NCBI GenBank assembly: GCA_964422365.1
Contig: CAYRAV010000006.1
Span: forward strand, 1 to 64,000
Reading direction: 5' to 3'
Origin: CAYRAV01 sp964422365
GTDB lineage: Bacteria > Bacillota > Clostridia > Lachnospirales > Lachnospiraceae
Length of the DNA: 64,000 nucleotides
Below the pieces are notes generated by a model, which saw only the letters and a program-made list of their open reading frames with translations, had not been told where the DNA came from and made no database searches. Shown in pieces: positions 23,300 through 32,247 of this stretch (position 1 is its first letter; each line of letters starts with the position of its first letter). The translations under genes were made by a program, and so were the position numbers.

Positions 23300-24871
23300 T
23301 TAATCTTCATACTCTACTTCCATATTAGTCCATTTTCTAATATCCGGCATTGCATCATATTCTTCTTTTCCTTGAGAGATACATCCCAATCGGATTGTCA
23401 CTTTTTTTTGTACATATGTTTCTATTGTATCTGATAACTCCTGCAAATGCTGAGCATTGTCAAAATATTGTCTGCACATCTCATCCTGAAATACAATGAG
23501 CAGTGTATTGCCTTCTCCAATAGTTGGTTTTGCATCCATAAGCATCTGCGGCATTGCACCCGATAAGGAGTTTACAATTTTTGCCCAGTTTGCTGCTACT
23601 TGCTTTAAATCCTCCGAAATAGCAGTTTCTAAAACAATTTTTTCTGTTACTTCCTGTTTTTCTCCTGCCATTCTGTTTTCATTTTGGAAATTTCTCTGTG
23701 GTGTAGTTGTCATGATGCCATTTTGTAACTGGGCTTCAATCTTTTTTAACCGTTGCACCAATGAAGAATAATCAGTTTCCATCTGTGGCTTACATAGCTT
23801 GATTAATGCAACCTCCACAAGAACTCTCTTCTGCGTACTATACCTAATCTGGTTTGACATCTCTGATAGAATACGAATATAACGCAATAATATTTCTACG
23901 TCTATCCGTTCTGCTTCCTGCTTCATGATTTCCGCCTGTTCTGAAGATACATCTATCATATTCATTGCCTGTTCTGAAGTTTTAATTAACAACAAATTTC
24001 TAAGATGCCATGTGAAATCCACAAGAAACTGTCCTAATTCACGTCCTGTGGCAACCAGTTCCTCTACAAGGGCAATACAGCCTGCGGCATTATTCTCTGC
24101 AATACATAAAAACATTTTCTGAAATATTTCTATATCCACCGCACCAAGTACATCTAAAACCTTTTCATAAGTCAGTGTTTCGCCAAAATAAAATGCAATA
24201 CACTGGTCTAACAAACTTAATCCGTCACGCATAGAACCATCTGCTGCCTTTGCTACATAACGGAGTGCTTTTTCTTCTGCTTTGATGCCTTCCGTTTCCA
24301 TCAGCTGTGCCAAGCGGTCTGCTATGGTATCAATACTAATCCGTCTAAAATCGTATCTCTGGCATCTGGATAAAATTGTTATTGGTATCTTATGTGCCTC
24401 GGTTGTTGCAAGAATAAACATAACATAAGATGGCGGTTCTTCCAATGTCTTTAACAAGGCATTAAATGCACCTGTTGACAACATATGAACTTCGTCTATA
24501 ATATAAACTTTATATTTTCCTTCTGTTGGTGAATATTGTACTTCCTCTATGATTTCCCTGACATTATCTACTCCATTATTAGATGCCGCATCAATCTCTA
24601 TCACATTCATGGAAGTCTGATTCTGAATACTTTTACATGTTTTGCATTGGTTACAGGGACCACCGTCAACCGGGCTTTCACAGTTCACCGCTTTTGCCAG
24701 AATCTTTGCAATTGTTGTTTTACCGGTTCCTCTTGTTCCACAGAATAAATATGCATGCCCCACTCGATTTACTTTTATTTGATTTTTCAGGGTAGTTACG
24801 ATATGCTCCTGCCCTTTAACATCTTCAAAATCTCCTGGTCTGAATTTCCTATACAGTGCTTGGTACCCCAT
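23300..24871 (-). CDS. dnaX: DNA polymerase III subunit gamma/tau
   Basis: The clamp-loader motor of the replisome, 523 residues. Visible are Walker A GTRGTGKTT (about 45-53), a four-cysteine zinc module (CESPVDGGPCNQCKTC, about 64-79), Walker B IDEVHMLS, sensor LATTEAHKIPITILSRCQRYDF, and the collar domain to about 370. The C-terminal 150 residues form the tau-like part. It is shorter than the E. coli tau protein but normal for Firmicutes. It heads the dnaX-ybaB group. No SRP RNA gene was seen in the 194 bases upstream. Confidence 0.97.
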   Translation of the reverse strand: MGYQALYRKFRPGDFEDVKGQEHIVTTLKNQIKVNRVGHAYLFCGTRGTGKTTIAKILAKAVNCESPVDGGPCNQCKTCKSIQNQTSMNVIEIDAASNNGVDNVREIIEEVQYSPTEGKYKVYIIDEVHMLSTGAFNALLKTLEEPPSYVMFILATTEAHKIPITILSRCQRYDFRRISIDTIADRLAQLMETEGIKAEEKALRYVAKAADGSMRDGLSLLDQCIAFYFGETLTYEKVLDVLGAVDIEIFQKMFLCIAENNAAGCIALVEELVATGRELGQFLVDFTWHLRNLLLIKTSEQAMNMIDVSSEQAEIMKQEAERIDVEILLRYIRILSEMSNQIRYSTQKRVLVEVALIKLCKPQMETDYSSLVQRLKKIEAQLQNGIMTTTPQRNFQNENRMAGEKQEVTEKIVLETAISEDLKQVAANWAKIVNSLSGAMPQMLMDAKPTIGEGNTLLIVFQDEMCRQYFDNAQHLQELSDTIETYVQKKVTIRLGCISQGKEEYDAMPDIRKWTNMEVEYED

Positions 24872-25013
24872 ACTGCATCTCCTTTATGCATACTGATTTG
24901 TAACATTTTAACATACCTTATCTATTTTACCAATGTATAGGCTTATTGTCAAAAGGAATATGCATTTATTACAGTTTTTTTATAAATTTGGCAAAAAGTG
25001 GATAATGTTAGTT

Positions 25014-25079
25014 GTATGCCGAATGGGTATGAAAAGCGGGGCATGCAGATTGGGGCAATGGATTTTCAAACACGCTCTA
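25014..25079. repeat. Family A right half (A6) overlapping a gene end
   Basis: TATGCCGAATGGGTATG through ATTTTCAAACACGCTCTA. The left half is absent. On the minus strand its terminus is read as GAG CGT GTT TGA, giving the last three codons and the stop of the gene at 25066. Confidence 0.8.
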
Positions 25080-26172
25080 TTGATTCCTCTATCCATTTCT
25101 TTAAATAATATCTGCATTTTTCTGTTATTTTCTTTGCTATAGAATGATTTTTGCCACTGGCTGTTACTCCGATTATAACATTGTCCTCTCTGGCGATTCC
25201 CGGAAAATAAACTGTAGATTCTTCTTTTGCATCAGAAACCGTGACAAATACTCCCTCCTGTTTTGCATCTATGCCAATTTGAAAATTGATTTCCCTACTG
25301 TTTGTGGCGGCAATGACCCAAAAGGCGTTAGAACAATCTGTTGTTTTATAATTTCGTTCTAAAAGAATCATATGATTGGATGGTTCTTTTGACAATACTC
25401 TTATTTCTTTCGATATTTTGGGAGCAACCACATGAATAACGGCTCCAAATCCTAATAAGGATTTTACTCTCCTTGTGGCTATAGTTCCTGCTCCTGCTAC
25501 TACTATCTTTTTTCCTGTCAAATCAAAAAACATTGGAAAACAGGGCATATTTTTCTCCTTATCATCTTCTCTTTTTTTTACTCGCAATGAAAACATTGTA
25601 TCTTTCCCTGATTCGTTTTCTTCTTTCTCCTCTATCACTAACTCTGCCTTTAACATTTCTCCATTTTTTATCTGCCAGTCAAAATAGCTTTGTCTGGGAC
25701 AGGCAAATTGCTCCATAATTGCCATTATGGTCCCGCCATGTACGACAAATGCTATATCCCCTTGTCTGTCCTGCTGAATATGGTTTTCTATAATGGTTTC
25801 AAACTGTTTTTTGCACCGCCTTATAAATTGCTTTCTACTTTCACCACCTGGAAATGGCATGGCTCCATTAGAAGCAAGCCATGCCTGATATTGACTGTTC
25901 TCTTTTAATTCTTCATAATTTTTACCTTCAAAAATACCAAAATCGGTTTCCCGCAAATCTTCACATATCACTTTATCCTGATTAGGATAAAGTATATCTG
26001 CTGTTTCCTTACACCGTTTCATGGGGCTTACATAAATATATGATACTTTGGGATAACTGTGTGCTTTTAATTCTTCCTTTCCTTTTCCCGACAGGCTCTC
26101 ATCGGTTATTCCAATATAGCGTCTTTCCTCATTTCCTTTTGTCTTTCCATGTCTGATAAAATATAATTTCAT
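25066..26172 (-). CDS. Histidine phosphatase fused to precorrin-2 dehydrogenase-like domain
   Basis: A 368-residue fusion. Residues 1-195 are a histidine phosphatase (phosphoglycerate-mutase-like) domain with FIRHGKTKGNE (catalytic H8), GIFEGKNYEEL (E82) and FVVHGGTIMA (H145), the CobC/alpha-ribazole phosphatase type. Residues 209-368 are a Rossmann domain of the CysG N-terminal or SirC kind: PMFFDLTGKKIVVAGAGTIA with the NAD-binding glycines near 226-229, then VIAATNSREIN and the AREDNVIIGVTASGK stretch. Together these would act in siroheme or cobalamin synthesis, yet no other such gene is in the window. The protein ends ESIERV with the final three residues and stop coming from a family A repeat, so the native C-terminus may be cut. 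Confidence 0.82.
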   Translation of the reverse strand: MKLYFIRHGKTKGNEERRYIGITDESLSGKGKEELKAHSYPKVSYIYVSPMKRCKETADILYPNQDKVICEDLRETDFGIFEGKNYEELKENSQYQAWLASNGAMPFPGGESRKQFIRRCKKQFETIIENHIQQDRQGDIAFVVHGGTIMAIMEQFACPRQSYFDWQIKNGEMLKAELVIEEKEENESGKDTMFSLRVKKREDDKEKNMPCFPMFFDLTGKKIVVAGAGTIATRRVKSLLGFGAVIHVVAPKISKEIRVLSKEPSNHMILLERNYKTTDCSNAFWVIAATNSREINFQIGIDAKQEGVFVTVSDAKEESTVYFPGIAREDNVIIGVTASGKNHSIAKKITEKCRYYLKKWIEESIERV

Positions 26173-26299
26173 GAGTTCTTCCCTCTTACAGTAGTTCTTA
26201 TGTTGTTACAGTTAAGATAGCATAATTGATACTTATTGTGGTGTTTTTTAAATGGTCCTCTTAAACCATTATGGATTATAACAATCTTAATGGCTTATC

Positions 26300-28273
26300 T
26301 TACACATTAAAACTACTCATGGTTTCCTGCAGTGTCTCGATACTGCCCAATACCTGCCTTGTCTCACCCGATACACTTTCACTAGTATGTGTAATTGCCT
26401 GCAGATTTTCATTCACTGCCTGCACTGCTGCATCCACTTCATCCTGTGATTTTGAAATAAATGTTAGAATATCATTAATTTCCTGAATAGTCGCACTTAA
26501 CTCCTCTGCTCCTGCACCCAGACTATTGCTGACATCAGCATAGTAAATTGCATCTGACTGATAACTTTTTCCTAATTCCTCTAATTTATCATAGTCTGAC
26601 ATCACTTCAGCATCCAGAAACTGTACAACATTGCCGCTCTCGTTCGAAAGTTCCTGCACACTTTCCCGCACTCTGCCTGTAAGTTCATTTACCTTACTAA
26701 TTTCTGCACTGGTTGTTTCACTCAAATTTTTGATTTCTTCTGCAACCACTGCAAATCCTTTTCCTGCTTCCCCTGCTCTGGCTGCTTCGATAGATGCGTT
26801 TAAAGCAAGCAGATTCGTCTGTGATGCAATCTCTTGTATGGCATTTGACACATCCGTAATCTGGTTGATAATCTGCACTCCTGCAATTGCATCTGCAATA
26901 TTTTTGCGGCTCTGATTGGTCACCATAACAGCATGCTTTTTATTCTTCATCATCTCTTCTACCACTGATTTTACTTTGGCTGTAATGTTATTTGCCTTTG
27001 CTGCCATATCCTGTGCCTGTCGTGCCAAATCGTTAACCGAATTCGTAATATTACGGCAATTCTCTTCAATGTTTTTAATGCTCTCTGTCTGTGCTTCCAC
27101 ACTTGCACCAGTTTCCTGCATTGTCGCACTAATTTCTGTAATATTGTCACTGATATCTCCTACCCTGTTATTTGTGTTTGCCATTCTTTCCTGAATAAGT
27201 GAAGATTCTTCTTTCGTTTGATGGATTGTCGCAATAAATTGCTCCTCTAATTCCCGTATTAAATAGTCAATTTCTTTGACCTCTTCTTTCGTTTGCAGAA
27301 CTACATCCTTCCCAATTACCTTTTCTTTAATAAAATGTTTCATTTTATTCATTGGTTTTAGCATCCTGCTTACTGACAAGTTTAATATAGCCACGGAAAA
27401 GATAAGCAGAATAATTGCCAGCAGGACAGGCCGTATTAAATTATTCCGTATTTTATTTTGGATTGTATTCTTTACCTGAGTCACACCCAGCTTCCATCCT
27501 GTTGTTTGAATGGTACTAATTGCAGCATATTTTCCAAAACCATCATAGTCCTTGAACGAAATAACTTGATTTGCACCCAAGTCTATATCTACTTTTTCTG
27601 TTAATATCGTGTTTCCTTTCTTATTTGGAAGAAACTCTTCATTTGTGTGTGTGATGACACTGTTATCCTCTGCTAGAAGAAATGATTGCGACTCTTCATC
27701 TGTACTAATATTTTTTGTAATATCAATCAGCCTGTCAATCGTGATGTCTGCCAGCAGCACAGCCTGCTCGCCCTCCATCATAAATGGCTCAGCAATACTT
27801 ACAATCGTCTGCCCTGTTGCAAAATCTACATATGGTGAAGTGTAGATTAGTTTGTTATTCTCAACCGCTTTCTTCCACCAGTTCCTTGTTGTCGGGTCAA
27901 GGTCCAATGTGGAATGATTTGCCGGAAATACTCCCCCATCATAAGCAAAACAACAGTAATACATCAATGCATTTTCATTTTCGGATAGATTCTTTTCCAG
28001 ATAATCCATAATACTTTTTTTATTGTTCACTTCCATATCAGACAATGCACTTTTCATGGTATGAACAATATTGCCTTCCTGTGATAACCATTTATCAATC
28101 AACTTTGCATTTCCCTGTGACTGTCCCATAAGGACATCTTTTGCATTCTCTGACATTATACTGCTAAGCGTAATACCCTCATTTAATGCCATACAAAAGA
28201 TAATCAAAATAGTACATATTGTGACAAATGTTAGAATATTTCCCCTTATTGTACCAAAAAATTTCATTTTCAT
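26300..28273 (-). CDS. Methyl-accepting chemotaxis protein with dCache sensor
   Basis: A 657-residue chemoreceptor. Membrane helix 1 lies near 8-30, then an extracytoplasmic dCache-like sensor of about 240 residues (TRNWWKKAVENNKLIYTSPY and GQTIVSIAEPFM are typical), helix 2 near 285-305, a HAMP-like segment and a long cytosolic signalling coil. The conserved hairpin tip reads ASQTNLLALNASIEAARAGE near 495. The ATG at 28273 has GGAGGGG 7 bases upstream, better than the frame start 16 codons earlier. No che or flagellar genes are nearby and no CheR-binding pentapeptide is seen at the end. The ligand is unknown. Confidence 0.93.
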   Translation of the reverse strand: MKMKFFGTIRGNILTFVTICTILIIFCMALNEGITLSSIMSENAKDVLMGQSQGNAKLIDKWLSQEGNIVHTMKSALSDMEVNNKKSIMDYLEKNLSENENALMYYCCFAYDGGVFPANHSTLDLDPTTRNWWKKAVENNKLIYTSPYVDFATGQTIVSIAEPFMMEGEQAVLLADITIDRLIDITKNISTDEESQSFLLAEDNSVITHTNEEFLPNKKGNTILTEKVDIDLGANQVISFKDYDGFGKYAAISTIQTTGWKLGVTQVKNTIQNKIRNNLIRPVLLAIILLIFSVAILNLSVSRMLKPMNKMKHFIKEKVIGKDVVLQTKEEVKEIDYLIRELEEQFIATIHQTKEESSLIQERMANTNNRVGDISDNITEISATMQETGASVEAQTESIKNIEENCRNITNSVNDLARQAQDMAAKANNITAKVKSVVEEMMKNKKHAVMVTNQSRKNIADAIAGVQIINQITDVSNAIQEIASQTNLLALNASIEAARAGEAGKGFAVVAEEIKNLSETTSAEISKVNELTGRVRESVQELSNESGNVVQFLDAEVMSDYDKLEELGKSYQSDAIYYADVSNSLGAGAEELSATIQEINDILTFISKSQDEVDAAVQAVNENLQAITHTSESVSGETRQVLGSIETLQETMSSFNV

Positions 28274-28398
28274 GCTGCATCCCCTCCATAAAAATATCAT
28301 TTCTCTGATTTTAACCATCATTCAAGTGCCAAAATACCCCAAATACTTCTGCAGAAAAAACTACAGAACACAATTAACACCTAAACTGGTCTGAATAC

Positions 28399-28451
28399 CT
28401 TGCAACAGCGAGTCCAATGGAAATACAAGCATTTCCATTGGACTTGCTGCC
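28399..28451. repeat. Family E palindrome, copy 1
   Basis: AGTCCAATGGAAAT (28411-28424) and its perfect complement (28431-28444) flank ACAAGC. A diverged relative lies at 37150-37194. There is no T-run on either strand, so it is not a standard terminator. Confidence 0.6.
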
Positions 28452-28542
28452 TGCAGAAATAAAACAATTATTTATTAATATATTTTACCAAAATCAGCAA
28501 AAAAAGACAACCACCAAAAATGGCAACAGCAATTCCATTCAT

Positions 28543-28610
28543 ACCTTATTTTCAGTACAAAGCACATCTATTGTGGTATGCCGAATGAGTATCATTTCCC
28601 AAAAGTACAT
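28543..28610. repeat. Family C repeat, copy 2
   Basis: Aligns with 11971-12040, including ATTGTGGTATGCCGAATGAGTA, which resembles the end of the family A cassette. It lies 295 bp before the Fn3 gene start. Confidence 0.6.
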
Positions 28611-28673
28611 TATTACAAAAAAATTTACAGCTTGTCTGGGAATACATCTATTGCCAAGAATTATTCATGCTGG

Positions 28674-28772
28674 GCATCCGCCCTATAAAAACAATGATAC
28701 AATATGCCTTTAATGAGCAAGTTCTAATGTGCATATTGCACAATTGTTTCTACATGGTCAAACTGTTACTGC
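28674..28772. repeat. Family D repeat, copy 1
   Basis: About 100 bases matching 47423-47520 in the same orientation; both precede genes for secreted Ig-like or Fn3 proteins by roughly 130-145 bp. The shared core is GCATATTG-ACAATTGTTTC-ACATGG. A TATACT hexamer follows at 28813-28818. Confidence 0.65.
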
Positions 28773-28904
28773 AATCTAAAAAATTTTACTTTCTTTGTTT
28801 CCCAAATTATGCTATACTATAGTCTGATATGAATCGGAGAAATTAAGAAATGACATATTTCTCCTAACATATTACTAAACATTTTTACAAAAGGAGTAAT
28901 ATTT

Positions 28905-30113
28905 ATGAAGTTTTATTTCAAACAATCTGTTATTTTTATTTTTGCTGCAATGATTACATTTGCACTATCATTCACTGTTGGCACAAAAATTTCTGCTGCA
29001 ACAGTAAGACCTGATGAACTAAAGCAAACCGGTGAGACTACTACTTCTGTCAGCATTGAATGGAACAGCCCATACAGTACTAATCGCACTTATCATGTTG
29101 AATTATCTACAGACAATGTAAACTGGACAGAAAGCAAAATAACACCCTCTACATCAACTTCCTTAAATTATTTAGAAGCAGGACATACTTATTACGTTCG
29201 TATCTACACAACGGATCTGAATAATAATAATCCTTCTGCATATTCCGATGTGTTGGAGGTTGTTACAAAACCTTTGGGTTCATTGACACTTGTTCAATCA
29301 GCAGCAACTTCTAATTCTGTTACCTTGTCATGGAATCCAATTGAAGGTGCCAACCAGTATCAAATCTACTACCAGAATGCATCCGATTCCTATGGTACAC
29401 AAAAACAGCTGATTGGTACAACACAAGCCTGCAATTATACATTAACAAACTTTTCCGCTTATAGTGACAAAATTTATTTGTATGTATATGCTGCCAGAAC
29501 TACTTCTAATAACCAGTATGCTGCTGTATCTGAAGTTGCATTTGGATCTATCAACAATATAAGAACAATACCAGCAAAAGTTACCGGCTGTAAAAAAGAC
29601 TATTGGACTGTCAGCAATAAGGGAAACGATAATACTTTAAGAGTCAGTTGGACATCAGTTCCTAATGTTTCGGGTTATCAGGTTAAAGTTTATAATACCA
29701 ATAAGAAATGTGTCGCTACTTACACTACTTCTTCTAACAAACAAATCATTACCAAACTTAGCAAAACTTCCTGCTATTATTTTAAAGTAAGATCCTATGT
29801 TATGATGAGTAACACTCCTTCTTATGGTGAATGGTCTTCTAAGAAATGGGTTCTTCCTGCCGGCACTGGAAGTATATCACGGAAAAACAATAAACTGTAT
29901 ATAAAATGGAATAAAGTTACTGGTGCCACCGGATATGATGTTTATATGAAAGTCAGTGGTGCTTCCAAATATAAAAAAGTGAAATCTTTTGGTGCTGCTA
30001 AAACAACCTGTACCATTTCAAAATTTAATGGCAAAAAACTTTCAAATGTTTCTTACACTGTTACAATAGTGACAAAGAAAAAAGTTGGTACAAAAACTTA
30101 TACTTCGAAATAA
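28905..30113 (+). CDS. Secreted fibronectin type III repeat protein
   Basis: A 402-residue exported protein. The signal peptide (FIFAAMITFALSFTVGTKISA, cut near residue 32) is followed by about four Fn3 modules: near 35-120 (TGETTTSVSIEWNSPYS), 125-215 (SNSVTLSWNPIEGANQYQIY), 225-320 (LRVSWTSVPNVSGYQVKVY) and 325-402 (LYIKWNKVTGATGYDVYM). No anchor or enzymatic domain is seen. Its last module resembles that of the protein at 56202-57188, ending earlier, so the two are paralogs. ATG preceded by AAAGGAG. Likely an extracellular adhesin-like or matrix protein; function unproven. A terminator follows. Confidence 0.82.
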   Translation: MKFYFKQSVIFIFAAMITFALSFTVGTKISAATVRPDELKQTGETTTSVSIEWNSPYSTNRTYHVELSTDNVNWTESKITPSTSTSLNYLEAGHTYYVRIYTTDLNNNNPSAYSDVLEVVTKPLGSLTLVQSAATSNSVTLSWNPIEGANQYQIYYQNASDSYGTQKQLIGTTQACNYTLTNFSAYSDKIYLYVYAARTTSNNQYAAVSEVAFGSINNIRTIPAKVTGCKKDYWTVSNKGNDNTLRVSWTSVPNVSGYQVKVYNTNKKCVATYTTSSNKQIITKLSKTSCYYFKVRSYVMMSNTPSYGEWSSKKWVLPAGTGSISRKNNKLYIKWNKVTGATGYDVYMKVSGASKYKKVKSFGAAKTTCTISKFNGKKLSNVSYTVTIVTKKKVGTKTYTSK

Positions 30114-30127
30114 TAACAGGCGCACCT

Positions 30128-30166
30128 AAAATGCGGATAAAGCCACACAAAACTTTATCCGCATTT
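30128..30166. terminator. Terminator after the Fn3 gene
   Basis: AAATGCGGATAAAG (30128-30141) pairs perfectly with CTTTATCCGCATTT (30153-30166). It lies between two convergent genes and can serve both strands. Confidence 0.85.
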
Positions 30167-30182
30167 CTAATTTGTAAGTTGT

Positions 30183-30491
30183 TCAAATCCTCACATAAGT
30201 ATCATAAAACTCTGCATGTTCTAATAAGAATTCCATACATCCCATTCCCATAGCAAACACTGTTACCATTAGAATCATAGCAATCGCCCAGACATCATAC
30301 CTGATTTCCCTGTCTTTCACCATTACATACGAGAATATCACTTCTATTCCAAGTACAATCAAAACTACAGGCCATAATTTTAATATAAATGCATAATTTA
30401 TTGTTTGAAAAAAAGTCCGCAGCAAAAACAGTACTCCATATAATATACAGCAAAGTCCGAATGTGATACTTCCTATTCTGCATATTTTCAT
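30183..30491 (-). CDS. Small membrane protein of the sigma-factor operon
   Basis: A 102-residue protein with three hydrophobic helices (about 8-25, 35-58 and 67-85). The layout, SITFGLCCILYGVLFLL then LWPVVLIVLGIEVI, resembles the LiaI/LiaF-type transmembrane region (DUF5668-like) found with cell-envelope stress systems. It is the last gene of the ECF sigma operon, 15 bp after the previous gene. Function unknown. Confidence 0.6.
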   Translation of the reverse strand: MKICRIGSITFGLCCILYGVLFLLRTFFQTINYAFILKLWPVVLIVLGIEVIFSYVMVKDREIRYDVWAIAMILMVTVFAMGMGCMEFLLEHAEFYDTYVRI

Positions 30492-30506
30492 CTTTTTATC
30501 CCCTCT

Positions 30507-31064
30507 CTATTTCTCTTCATCTTCCCAGTCAATCTGTTCAATTCGGTCTAACTCTTTTTTCTTGCCAACAATCATACACAATCCAATATAGATAATGACA
30601 AGGGCAAATACTACTCTTGGAATCTTATGGGAAAATTCAAATATCCATTTCATCCATTCTTCCGGAAATATAGAATAAAGTACCCCCCAGAAATTCTGCC
30701 ATAAAATCATAATTCCTACAAGAATTAGTCCTGCTGCTGTAAATGCTCTGATTCTTCCATTCCGCCTTGCCTGACTTTCTGCTTTCTTATTATCAAACAA
30801 TCCCCAGAAAAATTCGTCCTCTAACTGATAGAATTCCTCATCAGGCAGTGCTGCTCTGTTCAGACAGTCAAAGAATGCATAAAACCACACTACAAATGCA
30901 ATTAAGAGGCTTGGTCCGATTTCTAACCATGAACCAAGGAAGCTAATGCCAAAAAATAATGTCATCAGACTGACTCCTTGCCCCATAAACCCCATATACA
31001 TATGTCCTGCTCCTGGCAGTAATGAAAATATAAATGTAAAAAAACTATTCTTTTTCCGTATCAT
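30507..31064 (-). CDS. TM2-like membrane protein of the sigma-factor operon
   Basis: A 185-residue protein with about four or five helices. The start FFTFIFSLLPGAGHMYMGF is the glycine-containing hairpin typical of TM2-type proteins. A charged loop around residues 75-105 and a polar C-terminal tail are cytosolic. Its ATG lies inside the anti-sigma gene (20-base overlap) with GGAGGGAAAG before it, so translation is coupled. The location suggests a target or partner of the sigma/anti-sigma pair; the role is not known. Confidence 0.65.
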   Translation of the reverse strand: MIRKKNSFFTFIFSLLPGAGHMYMGFMGQGVSLMTLFFGISFLGSWLEIGPSLLIAFVVWFYAFFDCLNRAALPDEEFYQLEDEFFWGLFDNKKAESQARRNGRIRAFTAAGLILVGIMILWQNFWGVLYSIFPEEWMKWIFEFSHKIPRVVFALVIIYIGLCMIVGKKKELDRIEQIDWEDEEK

Positions 31065-31530
31065 TTTTCTTTCCCTCCATTGTTATTATTTTTGTTGTAA
31101 CTTCATTGATGTTATGATTAATATTGTTTAACATCTCTAATTGAAAACCTTTTTTTTCATCCGGAATTTTTATTTCCATGCTAGATGTTTTGTAGTCTAT
31201 GACAAATAATAAAAGGAGTGCAAAACACATAGCAGCCCCTACTCTCAGGCTGTAAAAAAACAACTGCATTTTCTTAGAATATTCTCTTTGTTGTCTGATT
31301 CTTCGTGACTTTTTTAGAATATGCTCTTTCATATCCGGCGGCGGTGATATAAGATAACCCTGCTCCATCACTTTGGAAAATAAATCTGCACAATAAGTAC
31401 ATTGTGACAAGTGATATTGTGTTTGCTCTGTTTCTTTCACAGTAAGCTGGCAGGAAAGCATCTTTATGATGTGGTCTTTTGTAATATGTCTGGTCTTTGC
31501 ACCGTTCTTTATATGATGATTCTCTGTCAT
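31045..31530 (-). CDS. Zinc-finger-type anti-sigma factor
   Basis: A 161-residue membrane protein. The N-terminal half carries HLSQCTYCADLF near residue 40, the HxxxCxxC pattern of zinc-binding anti-sigma domains. One membrane helix (YSLRVGAAMCFALLLLFVI, about 88-106) is followed by a short extracytoplasmic part with an amphipathic coil (MLNNINHNINEVTTKI). It begins 5 bases after the sigma-factor stop and overlaps the next gene. It most likely holds the sigma factor at the membrane until an envelope signal arrives. Confidence 0.75.
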   Translation of the reverse strand: MTENHHIKNGAKTRHITKDHIIKMLSCQLTVKETEQTQYHLSQCTYCADLFSKVMEQGYLISPPPDMKEHILKKSRRIRQQREYSKKMQLFFYSLRVGAAMCFALLLLFVIDYKTSSMEIKIPDEKKGFQLEMLNNINHNINEVTTKIITMEGKKNDTEKE

Positions 31531-31534
31531 ATGC

Positions 31535-32044
31535 TCACTCCTTTCCCCATAGTTTTTTCAGCATTGCTTTTGCACGATAAAGCTGTGTCTGGATTGTTTT
31601 AATGCTTTTCCCCTCTTTTTCTGCAATTTCTTTGGAAGATAATTCATAATAAAAATAATCCATTGCCACCTGATTATATGGTGGTTTTAGTTCACTGCAT
31701 ATGTTTTTTAAATGCCCTTTTGTTTCCTCTTCTAATACATTTTTTTCTGTGTGATTCTCCTCTGTCTGCAGTGCAGTAAAATATTCTTCTTCTGTTGGTA
31801 CTGTTTTTGCAGATGCACTTTTCTTATAATCCAAACACTTATTTGTGGCAATTTTAGTCAGCCATGCTTTTTCATGTACTCCATCAAATTTGTCATAGTT
31901 TCGGTACGCAGCCAAAAATGTTTCCTGTGCCAAATCTTCTGCATCAAAATAATTGTTCGTAAACTGATAGCAGATGGAAAAAATTAATTTTCCATAGTTA
32001 TCTATCAAATTTTCCAAAAATTCCTCTGAATTAATCTTTTCCAC
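31535..32044 (-). CDS. ECF RNA polymerase sigma factor
   Basis: A 169-residue sigma-70 family protein with region 2 (YGKLIFSICYQFTNNYFDAEDLAQETFLAAY split over residues 14-46, including the core-binding DAEDLAQETF) and region 4 (LKPPYNQVAMDYFYYELSSKEIAEKEGKSIKTIQTQLYRAKAMLKKL across 117-163, the -35 reader). Region 1 and 3 are missing, as expected for ECF factors. It leads a four-gene operon with its likely anti-sigma factor and two membrane proteins. Auto-regulation is usual in this class, but the promoter was not identified. Confidence 0.93.
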   Translation of the reverse strand: MEKINSEEFLENLIDNYGKLIFSICYQFTNNYFDAEDLAQETFLAAYRNYDKFDGVHEKAWLTKIATNKCLDYKKSASAKTVPTEEEYFTALQTEENHTEKNVLEEETKGHLKNICSELKPPYNQVAMDYFYYELSSKEIAEKEGKSIKTIQTQLYRAKAMLKKLWGKE

Positions 32045-32180
32045 CTCCTCATTCCGGCATGGTTTTACTTAAGGTTTGATCAAAAGTGTTTCTTTACTAT
32101 CACCTTTCATAATACTATAACGAGTACAAATTCAAAATGACTTCAAATTTTTTAAAAATTATTATTTTGAATTAAAAAGC

Positions 32181-32222
32181 GACTGCTATACTAACGATTT
32201 TATACTCGCTGGTATAGCAGTC
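32181..32222 (-). terminator. Terminator of nadE
   Basis: GACTGCTATAC (32181-32191) pairs with GTATAGCAGTC (32212-32222). Read on the minus strand it is followed by GCTTTTTAATTC and lies 26 bp after the nadE stop. Confidence 0.8.
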
Positions 32223-32247
32223 ATTTGTGTTGTTACATTCTCATATT

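Noticed and set aside
24872..25065. SRP RNA gene upstream of dnaX
   Set aside because: Often found here in Firmicutes, but the stretch is only 194 bp, AT-rich and partly filled by a family A half element.
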